Below, in pieces: positions 8,385 to 16,709 of a DNA stretch of 64,000 nucleotides. Source of the stretch: an uncultured Flavobacterium sp. GTDB taxonomy: Bacteria > Bacteroidota > Bacteroidia > Flavobacteriales > Flavobacteriaceae. The notes beneath the pieces are model-generated. The model ran no database searches and was not told where the DNA came from. It worked only from the letters and a program-made list of their open reading frames with translations. The translations under genes were made by a program, and so were the position numbers. The number at the start of each line of letters is the position of its first letter. The first letter of the stretch is position 1. The stretch spans positions 1,736,001-1,800,000 of the forward strand of contig NZ_OX638201.1 of NCBI RefSeq assembly GCF_951805225.1, read 5' to 3'.

Positions 8385-11300
8385 TTAAAAAGTAGCATTT
8401 ACACCCGTCATATAAATACGAGAAAGTGGATATTTACCTAAGTCAAGACCAAAGTTGCTAAGACCAACTTCAGGATCCATTCCAGAGTATTTAGTGATTG
8501 TAAACAAGTTTTGTCCCGAAATAAAGAATCTAAGTTTTGCTTTTCCGTTCAACCAACTATCCTTAACTGTATAACCAATCGAAACGTTTTTCAATCTTAT
8601 GAAAGATGCGTCTTCGATATAAAAATCTGAGATTCTTCCGAAGTTATTATTGTTATCTGTTGATGAAAGAACTGGAATATTAGTGTCTGTATTTGTTGGC
8701 GACCATGCATTTTTAGAATCTGCCAATAAATTATATCCTGGGAAAGAAGCGTTTAAACCTGTATATTTTACTGCATTGAAAACTTTATTTCCTGCAACTG
8801 CATTAAAAAACACATTCATATCAAATCCTTTGTATCTAAAGTTTGCGTTCAAACTATAAGTCGTTTTTGGGAAAGGATTTCCAAGTACTACTCTATCGCT
8901 GTTATTGATTACGCCGTCTCCGTTTACATCTTTAAATTTAATATCTCCCGCAACTGCATTTGGCTGATATACTGCACCAGTACTGTTTACATATGCTTTT
9001 GCTTCGGCATTACTTTGAAATAATCCGTCTGTAGCATATCCGTAATAAGCGCCAACCGGGCTTCCAACCTGATAAATATTTGCTAAAGGCAAACTACGAA
9101 CTCGGCTGATGTTTAAAGGTTCAAGAGAAGTTAAACCGTCTTTGATAGAAACAATTTTGTTGCTTAAAAATGCAGCATTTGCCGTTACATCAAACTTAAA
9201 TTCTCCACGTGTTTTTTGGTACGTTAAACTTGCTTCAAGACCTTTGTTTTCAACATCTCCAGAGTTTACGATTCTACCTTGTGGCGTTCCAGAAACTCCA
9301 GGAAGCTGATCACGAACCAACATATCTTTGTTTTTCTTTACGTAAGCATCTACAGATCCTGTCAACATATTGTTGAACATTGTAAAATCTAAACCAATGT
9401 TTGTTTGCTCTGAGCTTTCCCATTTTAAGTTAGGATTTGACAATTCACCTTCGGCATAACCGTAATTAATTACCGGAGTCGAACCAATCAAAGCCTGAGT
9501 TTGATTTAATGGAACACTAAATTGGTATGGTCCAAGGTTTCCTAAGTTTCCTATTTGTCCCCAGCTTGCACGTAATTTTAAATTGCTTACAATTGGACTA
9601 ATACTTTTCATGAATTCTTCTTCAGAAATTAACCAACCTGCAGAAACTGAAGGATAAACTTTCCAACGGTTTTCTGATAATAGTTTTGAAGTTCCGTCAC
9701 GACGAACAATTCCTGAGAATAAATATTTTTGGTTAAAATCGTAATTCAACCTTCCAACATAAGACGAAATAATTTCATCAGATAATCCTGCTGCTGTTTG
9801 CTGAATTAATTTTGCATTTAGCAAATAACGTTGTGATGGATCTTCGTTATCAAAACCAGTTCCTTCAATTGTATAAAATTCTCTTTTTGTTTCCTGATAT
9901 GTATATCCGGCTAAAGCTTTGAAATTGTGTTTCCCTAATGATTTTTCGTAAGAAATCGTTTGTTCTCCTAATAAATCAGTAGTTGTAATTGACTTTTGCG
10001 TTAAGCGGTTAAAGTCAAATATTTTTCCAGGTTCTGTAATTTTTACTGCAAAATCTTTTGCATTATCCTGAATTCTTGTGTAACCCCAGTTTGTTTTTAC
10101 TTTCAAACCTTTAACAATTTCCCATTCAGCATAAGGATTGATCAAAATTGTCGAAACAGGATTTCTGTTATCTAATCTTTTCAAATAAGCAACAGGATTT
10201 ATAACGTCTCCGTAAGAACCAATATATTTCTCTGGAACTCCACCAAATTGTCCTGAACCATCTTCTCTGTAAATTGTTGCATTTGGCGGATAAAAAATCG
10301 CAGCCAAAATTGCTCCCGTATATCCGCTTGACGTATTAGCACTTTGACCGTTTGTCAACGAATAAGATAAATTTTCTCCAATTGTAAAGTTTGGCGCTAT
10401 TTTAAAAGAAGAGTTTGCTCTTGCTGTGTAACGTTCTCCAAAAGTATTTAATAAGATACCTTCGTTTTTTCTATAACTTCCTGAAACAAAGAAATTAGAT
10501 TTTTCTGTTTTACCATTTATCGAAAGAGACAAATCCTGAATTTCTCCTGTATGGAAAATTTCATCCATCCAGTTTGTTTTTGTAGTTCTCGCTGTTGGTT
10601 CAAATGCTGGATCAAAAGCAGGAATTCTTGGCATACCAGCATTATCTCTTGCTAAGTTCATAGCATCAGCATATTCTGCAGCGTTAAGAACATCAAGTTT
10701 TTTGGCTACATTCTGGAAACCTCCCTGATAATTTACATTGATATTTACTTTCTCAGAAACTCCTTTTTTAGACGTAATTAAAATTACACCTCCAGAAGCT
10801 CTAGCTCCATAAATTGCTGCAGAAGCCGCGTCTTTCAAAACACTTATCGAAGCAATATCATTTGGATTTAAAGTATTTAGAGATCCGCTGTAAATGATTC
10901 CGTCCAAAACGATTAAAGGCGTTTCAGCATTCAAAGAACCAATTCCACGAATATTAATTGTTGGTTCAGCCGTTGGATCACCACCATTATTAAGTACTGT
11001 AACACCTGCAACAGTTCCTTGTAGTAATTCGGCAGCACTGTTGTAAGTTCTGCTTGAAGTTTCTTTCATAGAAACAGATCCTACAGATCCCAAAACTGCA
11101 TTCTTTTTTACACTTCCATAACCCATAACTACAACTTCTTGCAGTTGTTTCATATCAGCTACTAATTTCACTTTTATGTTTTTATCTGCCGAAGTTACTT
11201 TAACCTCTTGATTAACATAACCTACATATGAAAAAACAAGTACAGCTTCAGATGAATTGATTTCCATCTTAAAAGTTCCGTCAAAATCTGTTGATGTAGC

Positions 11301-11774
11301 CGCGTCAGAACCTTTATCTTTAATTCCTACGCCCGGCAATGGCATTCCGTCAGTTCCGCTGTAAACAGTTCCTGAGATATTGATTTTACTCTGATCATTA
11401 TCAGCGACTTTTTGGTTCTTTTTGATTACGATATTGTTGCTTACAATTTCATATTTCAACAAAAAGTTACTGCATATTTTGTCTAAAGCTTGTTCTAATG
11501 TAACATTGTTCAGTTTTAAACTAATTTTTTGATTCGTGTTAACCTGATTCGTTTCGTACATAAAATGCACATCAACTTGTTTTTCAATTTTCTGAAAAAC
11601 ATTTTTCATACTTTCATTTTCGACTTTTAGCGTAACTCTTTTGCCAATATCTACGCTGGCCGCTTTTGCTGTTAATCCGATAAAAAATAAAGCCGCAAAA
11701 GTAAGTGCTTTCTTCAATACAGATTTTTTAATGCTCTGACAGTTTTGGATAAACCGCATTTGCTTTTTAGTCAT
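8385..11774 (-). CDS. SusC-like TonB-dependent transporter with STN signalling domain
   Basis: This 1129-residue outer-membrane protein has a signal peptide ending near residue 39. An STN (secretin/TonB short N-terminal) domain spans about 45-118. A carboxypeptidase-like regulatory domain starts at ISGTVYSGTDGMPLPG, about 132-205. The plug follows with the SusC-type sequence EVVVMGYGSVKK, and the rest is the 22-strand barrel, ending in the usual aromatic C-terminus (VNATF). STN domains contact FecR-type anti-sigma factors, and the fecR and sigma genes lie directly upstream, so substrate binding should feed back on transcription. A 204-bp AT-rich gap separates it from fecR; I found no TAnnTTTG promoter in that gap. 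Confidence 0.95.
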   Translation of the reverse strand: MTKKQMRFIQNCQSIKKSVLKKALTFAALFFIGLTAKAASVDIGKRVTLKVENESMKNVFQKIEKQVDVHFMYETNQVNTNQKISLKLNNVTLEQALDKICSNFLLKYEIVSNNIVIKKNQKVADNDQSKINISGTVYSGTDGMPLPGVGIKDKGSDAATSTDFDGTFKMEINSSEAVLVFSYVGYVNQEVKVTSADKNIKVKLVADMKQLQEVVVMGYGSVKKNAVLGSVGSVSMKETSSRTYNSAAELLQGTVAGVTVLNNGGDPTAEPTINIRGIGSLNAETPLIVLDGIIYSGSLNTLNPNDIASISVLKDAASAAIYGARASGGVILITSKKGVSEKVNINVNYQGGFQNVAKKLDVLNAAEYADAMNLARDNAGMPRIPAFDPAFEPTARTTKTNWMDEIFHTGEIQDLSLSINGKTEKSNFFVSGSYRKNEGILLNTFGERYTARANSSFKIAPNFTIGENLSYSLTNGQSANTSSGYTGAILAAIFYPPNATIYREDGSGQFGGVPEKYIGSYGDVINPVAYLKRLDNRNPVSTILINPYAEWEIVKGLKVKTNWGYTRIQDNAKDFAVKITEPGKIFDFNRLTQKSITTTDLLGEQTISYEKSLGKHNFKALAGYTYQETKREFYTIEGTGFDNEDPSQRYLLNAKLIQQTAAGLSDEIISSYVGRLNYDFNQKYLFSGIVRRDGTSKLLSENRWKVYPSVSAGWLISEEEFMKSISPIVSNLKLRASWGQIGNLGNLGPYQFSVPLNQTQALIGSTPVINYGYAEGELSNPNLKWESSEQTNIGLDFTMFNNMLTGSVDAYVKKNKDMLVRDQLPGVSGTPQGRIVNSGDVENKGLEASLTYQKTRGEFKFDVTANAAFLSNKIVSIKDGLTSLEPLNISRVRSLPLANIYQVGSPVGAYYGYATDGLFQSNAEAKAYVNSTGAVYQPNAVAGDIKFKDVNGDGVINNSDRVVLGNPFPKTTYSLNANFRYKGFDMNVFFNAVAGNKVFNAVKYTGLNASFPGYNLLADSKNAWSPTNTDTNIPVLSSTDNNNNFGRISDFYIEDASFIRLKNVSIGYTVKDSWLNGKAKLRFFISGQNLFTITKYSGMDPEVGLSNFGLDLGKYPLSRIYMTGVNATF

Positions 11775-11978
11775 GTTTTTGAGTTTTAATTGTTCTTGAT
11801 TATGATTGGTTTTCTACGTAGCTTGTTTTTAAATAATATTATAATCTGCTGTAATTATTAATCTTAACACATAGATTCTATGTTGATCTTTATATATGCC
11901 TTAATTTTTTTTCACGCAGATTTTTAATTTTTAATTCTCAATTTTTAATTCTTTTATTCTGTGTTAATTTTCTTCAGC

Positions 11979-12899
11979 TTATCGGATAATATAACCTCCC
12001 GATTCTTGTTTATAATCAGCATTAATAATATTGCACACTAAAGCAAGAACCTGATCCACTGGAAGTTCCTTGAAATAAGCACTAATTTTAAGATTGTTTA
12101 AATTCTTGTTTTCAATCTGAACATTTACATTATAATTGCGGTTAATTGTCGCAATCACTTCTGGTAAAGGAGAATCTTCAAAAACAATTATATTTTTTCG
12201 CCATAGCGAAATTGAATTCACCGGAATATCTGTAAACGCCTTTAGTTTGTTGCATTTTGATTTAAAAACCACTTTCTGCCCTGGCGTTACGTATACATTT
12301 TCTTCTGTTACGGTCGACTTTACATTTACTCTTCCGGTTAAAACCGAAACTTCCTGTGTGGCGTGATCCGGATAAGCTTGTACATTAAAACTAGTTCCTA
12401 GAACTTTGGTATCCATCTTATCCGTATGAATGATAAATGGATGTTTTTTGTCTTTGGCAACATCAAAAAAAGCTTCTCCGGTTAAATAAACTTCTCTTGT
12501 ATCTCCTTTAAATTCTCCCGGATATTTTAATTTACTTCCGGCATTAAGCCAAATTTGAGTTCCGTCGCTCAAAACTACTTTGGCGCGTTCGCCCGACTTT
12601 GTAGTATATTGTTTGTTCATTATTTGTTCAGATGATAAATAAAAGAAACATGACAATCCCACTAATACAAGTAAAGACGCTGCCATAGCCCAATTTCTAT
12701 TCTGAAGAAAAACAACTTTATTTGATTTCTTTATTTGTCTCAGTTCTCTATTTAATTTCGAACGATCAGATTTTATATTTTCGATGCTATCCAATATTTC
12801 TTCCGGATGATCGTACCATTTATTCCATAATTCTTCCCCTTTTGGAGAAGGTTTTCCTTCTAAAAAAAGTTTTATATCTCGATGTAATTTTTCAGGCAT
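11979..12899 (-). CDS. FecR-family anti-sigma factor
   Basis: A 306-residue single-pass inner-membrane protein. The N-terminal cytoplasmic part (about 1-75) should bind the sigma factor; the membrane helix is WAMAASLLVLVGLSCFFYL. The periplasmic FecR domain opens with YTTKSGERAKVVLSDGTQIWLNAGS and carries YLTGEAFFDV, KHPFIIHT and VLGTSFNVQAY. A C-terminal DUF4974-type domain (residues about 230-306, SPLPEVIATINRNYNVNV) interacts with STN domains in the family. It sits between the ECF sigma gene and susC. A copy of the sigma promoter block lies 25-68 bp upstream of its start. Confidence 0.95.
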   Translation of the reverse strand: MPEKLHRDIKLFLEGKPSPKGEELWNKWYDHPEEILDSIENIKSDRSKLNRELRQIKKSNKVVFLQNRNWAMAASLLVLVGLSCFFYLSSEQIMNKQYTTKSGERAKVVLSDGTQIWLNAGSKLKYPGEFKGDTREVYLTGEAFFDVAKDKKHPFIIHTDKMDTKVLGTSFNVQAYPDHATQEVSVLTGRVNVKSTVTEENVYVTPGQKVVFKSKCNKLKAFTDIPVNSISLWRKNIIVFEDSPLPEVIATINRNYNVNVQIENKNLNNLKISAYFKELPVDQVLALVCNIINADYKQESGGYIIR

Positions 12900-12923
12900 T
12901 ATAATTTGTTTATCTCTTTAATA

Positions 12924-12967
12924 GTATGTCTTAGAAATATTAATTTCAGGTAGGCGGATAAGGTTAC
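12924..12967 (-). promoter_or_regulatory. Candidate ECF sigma-dependent promoter of fecR
   Basis: Read on the minus strand this is CGTAACC, 7 bp, CCTACC, 18 bp, GACATA. The same three blocks with identical spacing occur upstream of the sigma gene at 13703-13747. The spacing between CCTACC and GACATA fits a -35/-10 pair. Two-copy identity is seen in the sequence; recognition by the adjacent sigma factor is inferred. The nearby pair AAGAAAACAAAACG-type sequence at 12976-12994 forms a short imperfect hairpin. Confidence 0.6.
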
Positions 12968-13015
12968 GCTTTTGTTAAGAAAACAAAACGCTAACCTCAA
13001 TCCGGAAATCTTTTG

Positions 13016-13573
13016 TCAGTTGAACTCGCCCAAATAGCTGCGCATAAACTTTAGCGCATAAGCAATATGATACTTTACGGTTTCGTGCGAAACGTTAAGT
13101 TCTTCGGCTATCTCTTTGTTGGTGTAATGCTTAATCCTGCTCAGAATAAAAACTTCTTTGGCTTTTTTAGGAAGTAACGAAGCGGCTTTATCTACTGCTT
13201 CCTGCAATTCTTCATAATAAATAGAATCTTCTGTGGCATTTGTACTACTGTATTCGGCAGTATTACTATCCAGAACTTCTTTTATATATTGGTCTGTAAT
13301 TGTGTGTGATTTGAAGTAATCTAAAGTCACATAACGAACTGAAGTATAGATATAAGCCGAAAATTTCTTTTGAATAACCAAAGTCTTTCGACGTTCCCAA
13401 ATAGTGGTGAAAACTTCCTGAACAATTTCTTCAGAAACGGGAATCGACTTCATCCTCAAATAAACAAAGCGAACTAATAAATCCCGATATCGAAAATATA
13501 ATTCATCAAACGCTTTGTCTTTTCCCTGTCTCAATAATTCGACAAGTTCTTCATCGGTAAATCTTTTATACAT
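13016..13573 (-). CDS. ECF-type RNA polymerase sigma factor
   Basis: The ATG at 13571-13573 gives 185 residues beginning FTDEELVELLRQGKDKAFDELY, the normal start of Bacteroidota ECF sigma-70 proteins; a longer frame from 13624 adds 17 residues with no family match. Region 2 contains LLVRFVYLRM and SEEIVQEVFTTIWERR. Region 4 near the C-terminus has LLPKKAKEVFILSR and the helix-turn-helix YTNKEIAEELNVSHETVKYHI. It should be held by the FecR protein encoded 116 bp downstream and released when the SusC transporter is loaded. The promoter block at 13703-13747 suggests positive autoregulation. Confidence 0.95.
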   Translation of the reverse strand: MYKRFTDEELVELLRQGKDKAFDELYFRYRDLLVRFVYLRMKSIPVSEEIVQEVFTTIWERRKTLVIQKKFSAYIYTSVRYVTLDYFKSHTITDQYIKEVLDSNTAEYSSTNATEDSIYYEELQEAVDKAASLLPKKAKEVFILSRIKHYTNKEIAEELNVSHETVKYHIAYALKFMRSYLGEFN

Positions 13574-13702
13574 AATACGTCGCTTTTGTATTATTTGGCG
13601 AATAATTAAGGCTTGCCAAAACATCAGTTCCGATTATTTTCTTGCGATGTGTACTTAATTTAAAAAATGACATATTCTACAGTGTGTTGTGTTGTTTTAT
13701 AA

Positions 13703-13747
13703 TATGTCTCCAAAATTAGAAATGAGGGTAGGTGAACAAGGTTACGT
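13703..13747 (-). promoter_or_regulatory. Candidate autoregulated promoter of the ECF sigma gene
   Basis: The minus strand carries CGTAACC, 7 bp, CCTACC, 18 bp, GACATA, with the same spacing as upstream of fecR. Within the 18-bp spacer is TAATTTTG at 13711-13718, a match to the vegetative TAnnTTTG element, with a CTTG 18 bp before it. Housekeeping and ECF promoters may therefore overlap here. It lies 130 bp upstream of the chosen start. Confidence 0.55.
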
Positions 13748-13900
13748 TTATATTAATAAAATGTTCCGATTATAAAACATTGTATTAACATTTCATTTCT
13801 CAGATGTTATGACGGAAAGTTTAAAACTGAGATAATGAAGATTTTGTGATAATCAAGAATAGAAATGTGATGTTATATAAAAATATTTAGTAAATCAGAA

Positions 13901-14059
13901 ATGTGCCGTTAGGCACTAAATATTGGTAGCCTAATAAATTTGCAATACGAAAGCGTGCCTTAGGTACGCAACAAAAACGCAATCTATTACGTATCTACGG
14001 CACGTTGAATCCTTCTCAATTCATTTTTTTTTTACCGATATTTTGTACCTAAAGGCACA
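13901..14059. repeat. 160-bp nested-palindrome element, family A copy 1
   Basis: Outer ends are ATGTGCCGTTAGGCAC and its near inverse TACCTAAAGGCACA, continuing inward as TATTGGTAG / CTACCGATATT. An inner inverted pair, GCGTGCC..AGGTACGC and CGTATCTACGGCACG, lies around the centre. This copy has G to T and C to T changes in the inner pair (GTGCCTTAGG, GTATCTACGG). No coding capacity. Confidence 0.9.
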
Positions 14060-14129
14060 ACTTTGAGTTGTCTTTTTTAAGTTGTTTGTACAAAAAAAGG
14101 TGACATCAATAACGCAATCAATATTCAAA

Positions 14130-14288
14130 ATGTGCCGTTAGGCACTAAATATTGATAGCCTAATAAATTTGCAATACGAAAGCGTGCCGTAGGTACGCAA
14201 CAAAAACGCAATCTATTACGTACCTACGGCACGTTGAATACTTCTCAATTCATTTTTTTTCTACCGATATTTTGTACCTAAAGGCACA
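14130..14288. repeat. 160-bp nested-palindrome element, family A copy 2
   Basis: The second tandem copy starts 229 bp after copy 1 and has a perfect inner pair, CGTGCCGTAGGTACG / CGTACCTACGGCACG. The spacer before it (14060-14129) contains GTACAAAAAAAGGTGACATC, which is the left half of the glycosidase terminator at 14537. Confidence 0.9.
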
Positions 14289-14356
14289 ACTTTGAGTTGC
14301 CGTTTTTAAGCTGTTTATATAAAAAGATGAAATCAATAACGCAATCAATATTCAAA

Positions 14357-14514
14357 ATGTGCCGTTAGGTACAAAATATTGGTAGCCCAATAAATTCACG
14401 ATACGAAAGCGTGCCGTAGGTACGCAACAAAACGCAATCTATTACGTACCTACGGCACGTTGAATCCTTCTCAATTCATTTTTTTTCTACCGATATTTTG
14501 TACCTAAAGGCACA
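14357..14514. repeat. 160-bp nested-palindrome element, family A copy 3
   Basis: The third tandem copy starts 227 bp after copy 2. It is followed directly by GTACAAAAAAAGGTGACATC, leading into the intact terminator. Its left outer end reads GTGCCGTTAGGTAC rather than GGCAC, so that end is a better match to its own right end. Confidence 0.9.
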
Positions 14515-14536
14515 ACTTTGAGTTGTTTGTACAAAA

Positions 14537-14566
14537 AAAGGTGACATCAATTAAGATATCACCTTT
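14537..14566 (-). terminator. Terminator of the GH97 gene
   Basis: AAAGGTGACATC pairs with GATATCACCTTT (one mismatch) around a six-base loop, 30 bp beyond the minus-strand stop at 14596. A-rich sequence on the plus side gives the T tract on the transcribed strand. Confidence 0.75.
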
Positions 14567-14595
14567 CTAAATATTTAAACTATTTTATTGTTTAA

Positions 14596-16524
14596 CTACT
14601 TCACAAACTCAATTATAAATCCTCCTTTTGGAGCTAAATTATATTTCCAATTTGAAGTTAAAGGATACGTTTCTACTTTAAAATCCATTAAAGGGTCTTT
14701 GCCTTCAGAGATAATTCTGAATTTTGAAAAGCCTTTGCTGTATTTTTTAAGGTCGATTGAAACTGGCGTTGCAGAATTAGTTCCGTTGATCCCAACGATA
14801 TACGAAAGGTTATCTTTTTTACGAGAAAGAACAATTGCTTTACCAGGTTCTGCAATTATACATTCGGTTTTATCCCAAGTTGCAGGCATTTCTTTTAAAA
14901 GATTCTTTAGTTCATTAGGTAATGAATTAAAAACCTCTTCAGAATCAGCAAAATGAATAACTCCAGAAGTATAAATCATCGCCATTGACAACTCATGAAC
15001 TGCAGTATTTAAACGTGTATATTTTCTAAAAGTCAATGCAAAGGGCGTATAATCTGCAGGTCCTGCAACGTTTCTTGTAAAAGGTAATACGGTGTTTTGT
15101 TCCGCTGCTTTTTCTGGGAATCTTGGCTCATAAAAATAACTTTCGGTTCCTAAAATCGCTTCTGCCGTTACAAAATTCGGCCATGTTCTGTGCCATCCTC
15201 TTGGAATCGTTGTTCCGTGTAAGTTTACCAACAAATGTTGTTTGGCAGCATCTTCAAAAACCGATTGTAACGTTCCCATAACTTCCTGACGATCTGAACA
15301 CCAAAAATCAATTTTAACACCTTTCACCCCCATATCAGCCAATTCTTTGAACCTTTTCTTTCTTTTATCCGCATCAAAATACTCAGCCGAATATCCCCAA
15401 ACCAATGGTTGAACTCCTTTTGACAAAGCATAATCAATAATTTTCCCTTCTTTATTTGCCTTTTCCCAACCTGCATCAAAAAGCGTATATCTAAAACCAA
15501 AAGAAGCTGAAACATCTGTAAATTTATTATACATTTCCGGAGTAAAATCCTCTGGATGTGACCACCATGACCAAGCCGCTTTTCCTGCTATAATCCATGA
15601 AGTGTCTTCGATTTTTGAGGCTGGAGCCAAATCTGTAATCATAGTCGACAATAAAATATCTCCCGCTTTATCGCCAATCATAATCACTCTCCAAGGCATT
15701 GTCCACGGCAAATTTGATTCTGGATAAACTTCTTTATCCGGTAAAGGCAACGTAAATTTTTCGTCTTTTTTAGCGAAAGCTATGCTGTAAATTCCGCCTT
15801 TAGAATCTGGTTGTAAATGACATCCCGGAAATGAACCGTCTGTTCCGGATTCCGCAATCAGAACCCAATTTTTAGTATCATTTACATTAAAAAGTGCCGG
15901 CATACACCAACCAACAGATTCATTTCTCGCGCCACTTATTGGATCTCCCGATTTTACATTTACATAAAAATCTTCATAACCCGGCGTATAATCTCCGGCT
16001 TTATTATACGGTTGAAGCCAGCCTTTTGCATTTTGATCAATATGAAATCCTGTAATTTCATTTTTAAGAACTCTCTTTTGCGGTTCTTGATCTGTAAACT
16101 TATATCTAAAAGCAACTCCTTCTTCGCCCGCAATTAAATCAATTATCATTAAAGCGCCTTGGTTGTTTTTGAATGTGATGCTTTTACTTTCAAAAACATG
16201 ATTTACAGCTTTATTATTCGAAACTTTAAGCTCGTATTTTTCGCGTTTCTCTTCCACAGCCGAAACATTTACAACCGACAAACCAGATGTAAAATCGTTA
16301 TTTTCGAAAGTCAAACCAAGCGGAGAATCTAAAATCACGGTTTTATCCTTGCGCGTCACTTTATAAGACAACTTTCCATCTTGGCTTAAAGACAAAGTAA
16401 TTTTATTTAGATTGTCCTTAGACTTCAGGTCAAGTCCTGTATTTTGAGCTTTACCACTTGTCAGTACAAAAAATACTGCGGGTATCAGCAAATTTAAAGA
16501 TCGATGAAGAAACATTTTTTTCAT
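14596..16524 (-). CDS. Glycoside hydrolase family 97 (alpha-galactosidase/alpha-glucosidase type)
   Basis: A 642-residue secreted enzyme: signal peptide ending SGKAQ, the GH97 N-terminal beta-sandwich to about residue 270, a (beta/alpha)8 barrel opening at KAAWSWWSHPEDFTPE, and a C-terminal all-beta domain. The strand-4 motif GVKIDFWC has Asp406 where retaining GH97 members carry the nucleophile, while inverting SusB-type members use glutamates elsewhere. That favours a retaining alpha-galactosidase-like mechanism (inference). LHGTTIPRGWHRTWPN and TAEAILGTESY are typical of the family. It lies downstream of an aldose epimerase on the same strand, 185 bp apart, with an inverted repeat between. 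Confidence 0.92.
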   Translation of the reverse strand: MKKMFLHRSLNLLIPAVFFVLTSGKAQNTGLDLKSKDNLNKITLSLSQDGKLSYKVTRKDKTVILDSPLGLTFENNDFTSGLSVVNVSAVEEKREKYELKVSNNKAVNHVFESKSITFKNNQGALMIIDLIAGEEGVAFRYKFTDQEPQKRVLKNEITGFHIDQNAKGWLQPYNKAGDYTPGYEDFYVNVKSGDPISGARNESVGWCMPALFNVNDTKNWVLIAESGTDGSFPGCHLQPDSKGGIYSIAFAKKDEKFTLPLPDKEVYPESNLPWTMPWRVIMIGDKAGDILLSTMITDLAPASKIEDTSWIIAGKAAWSWWSHPEDFTPEMYNKFTDVSASFGFRYTLFDAGWEKANKEGKIIDYALSKGVQPLVWGYSAEYFDADKRKKRFKELADMGVKGVKIDFWCSDRQEVMGTLQSVFEDAAKQHLLVNLHGTTIPRGWHRTWPNFVTAEAILGTESYFYEPRFPEKAAEQNTVLPFTRNVAGPADYTPFALTFRKYTRLNTAVHELSMAMIYTSGVIHFADSEEVFNSLPNELKNLLKEMPATWDKTECIIAEPGKAIVLSRKKDNLSYIVGINGTNSATPVSIDLKKYSKGFSKFRIISEGKDPLMDFKVETYPLTSNWKYNLAPKGGFIIEFVK

Positions 16525-16601
16525 TATATATAATTTAGAGGTGATAGTTCAATTTTATTGGTTAGTAAAGTTTTTTTAGCCACCAATTTCACGAATTATT
16601 T

Positions 16602-16699
16602 TTTCACGCAGATTTAAAAAGATTTAAGCAGATCAGTGCAGATTAATTTAATAAAAATCTAAAATTAAATTTGCTCTAATCTGCTAAATCTGCGTGAAA
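16602..16699. repeat. Inverted repeat with TTTCACGCAGATTTA ends
   Basis: TTTCACGCAGATTTA at 16602-16616 is inverted at the right end (TAAATCTGCGTGAAA, 16685-16699), with further pairing of AAGCAGAT / ATCTGCT inside. It occupies most of the gap between the epimerase and GH97 genes. A half end (TTTCACGCAGATTT) recurs near 11911 upstream of fecR's downstream gap. Confidence 0.75.
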
Positions 16700-16709
16700 C
16701 AAAATCATT

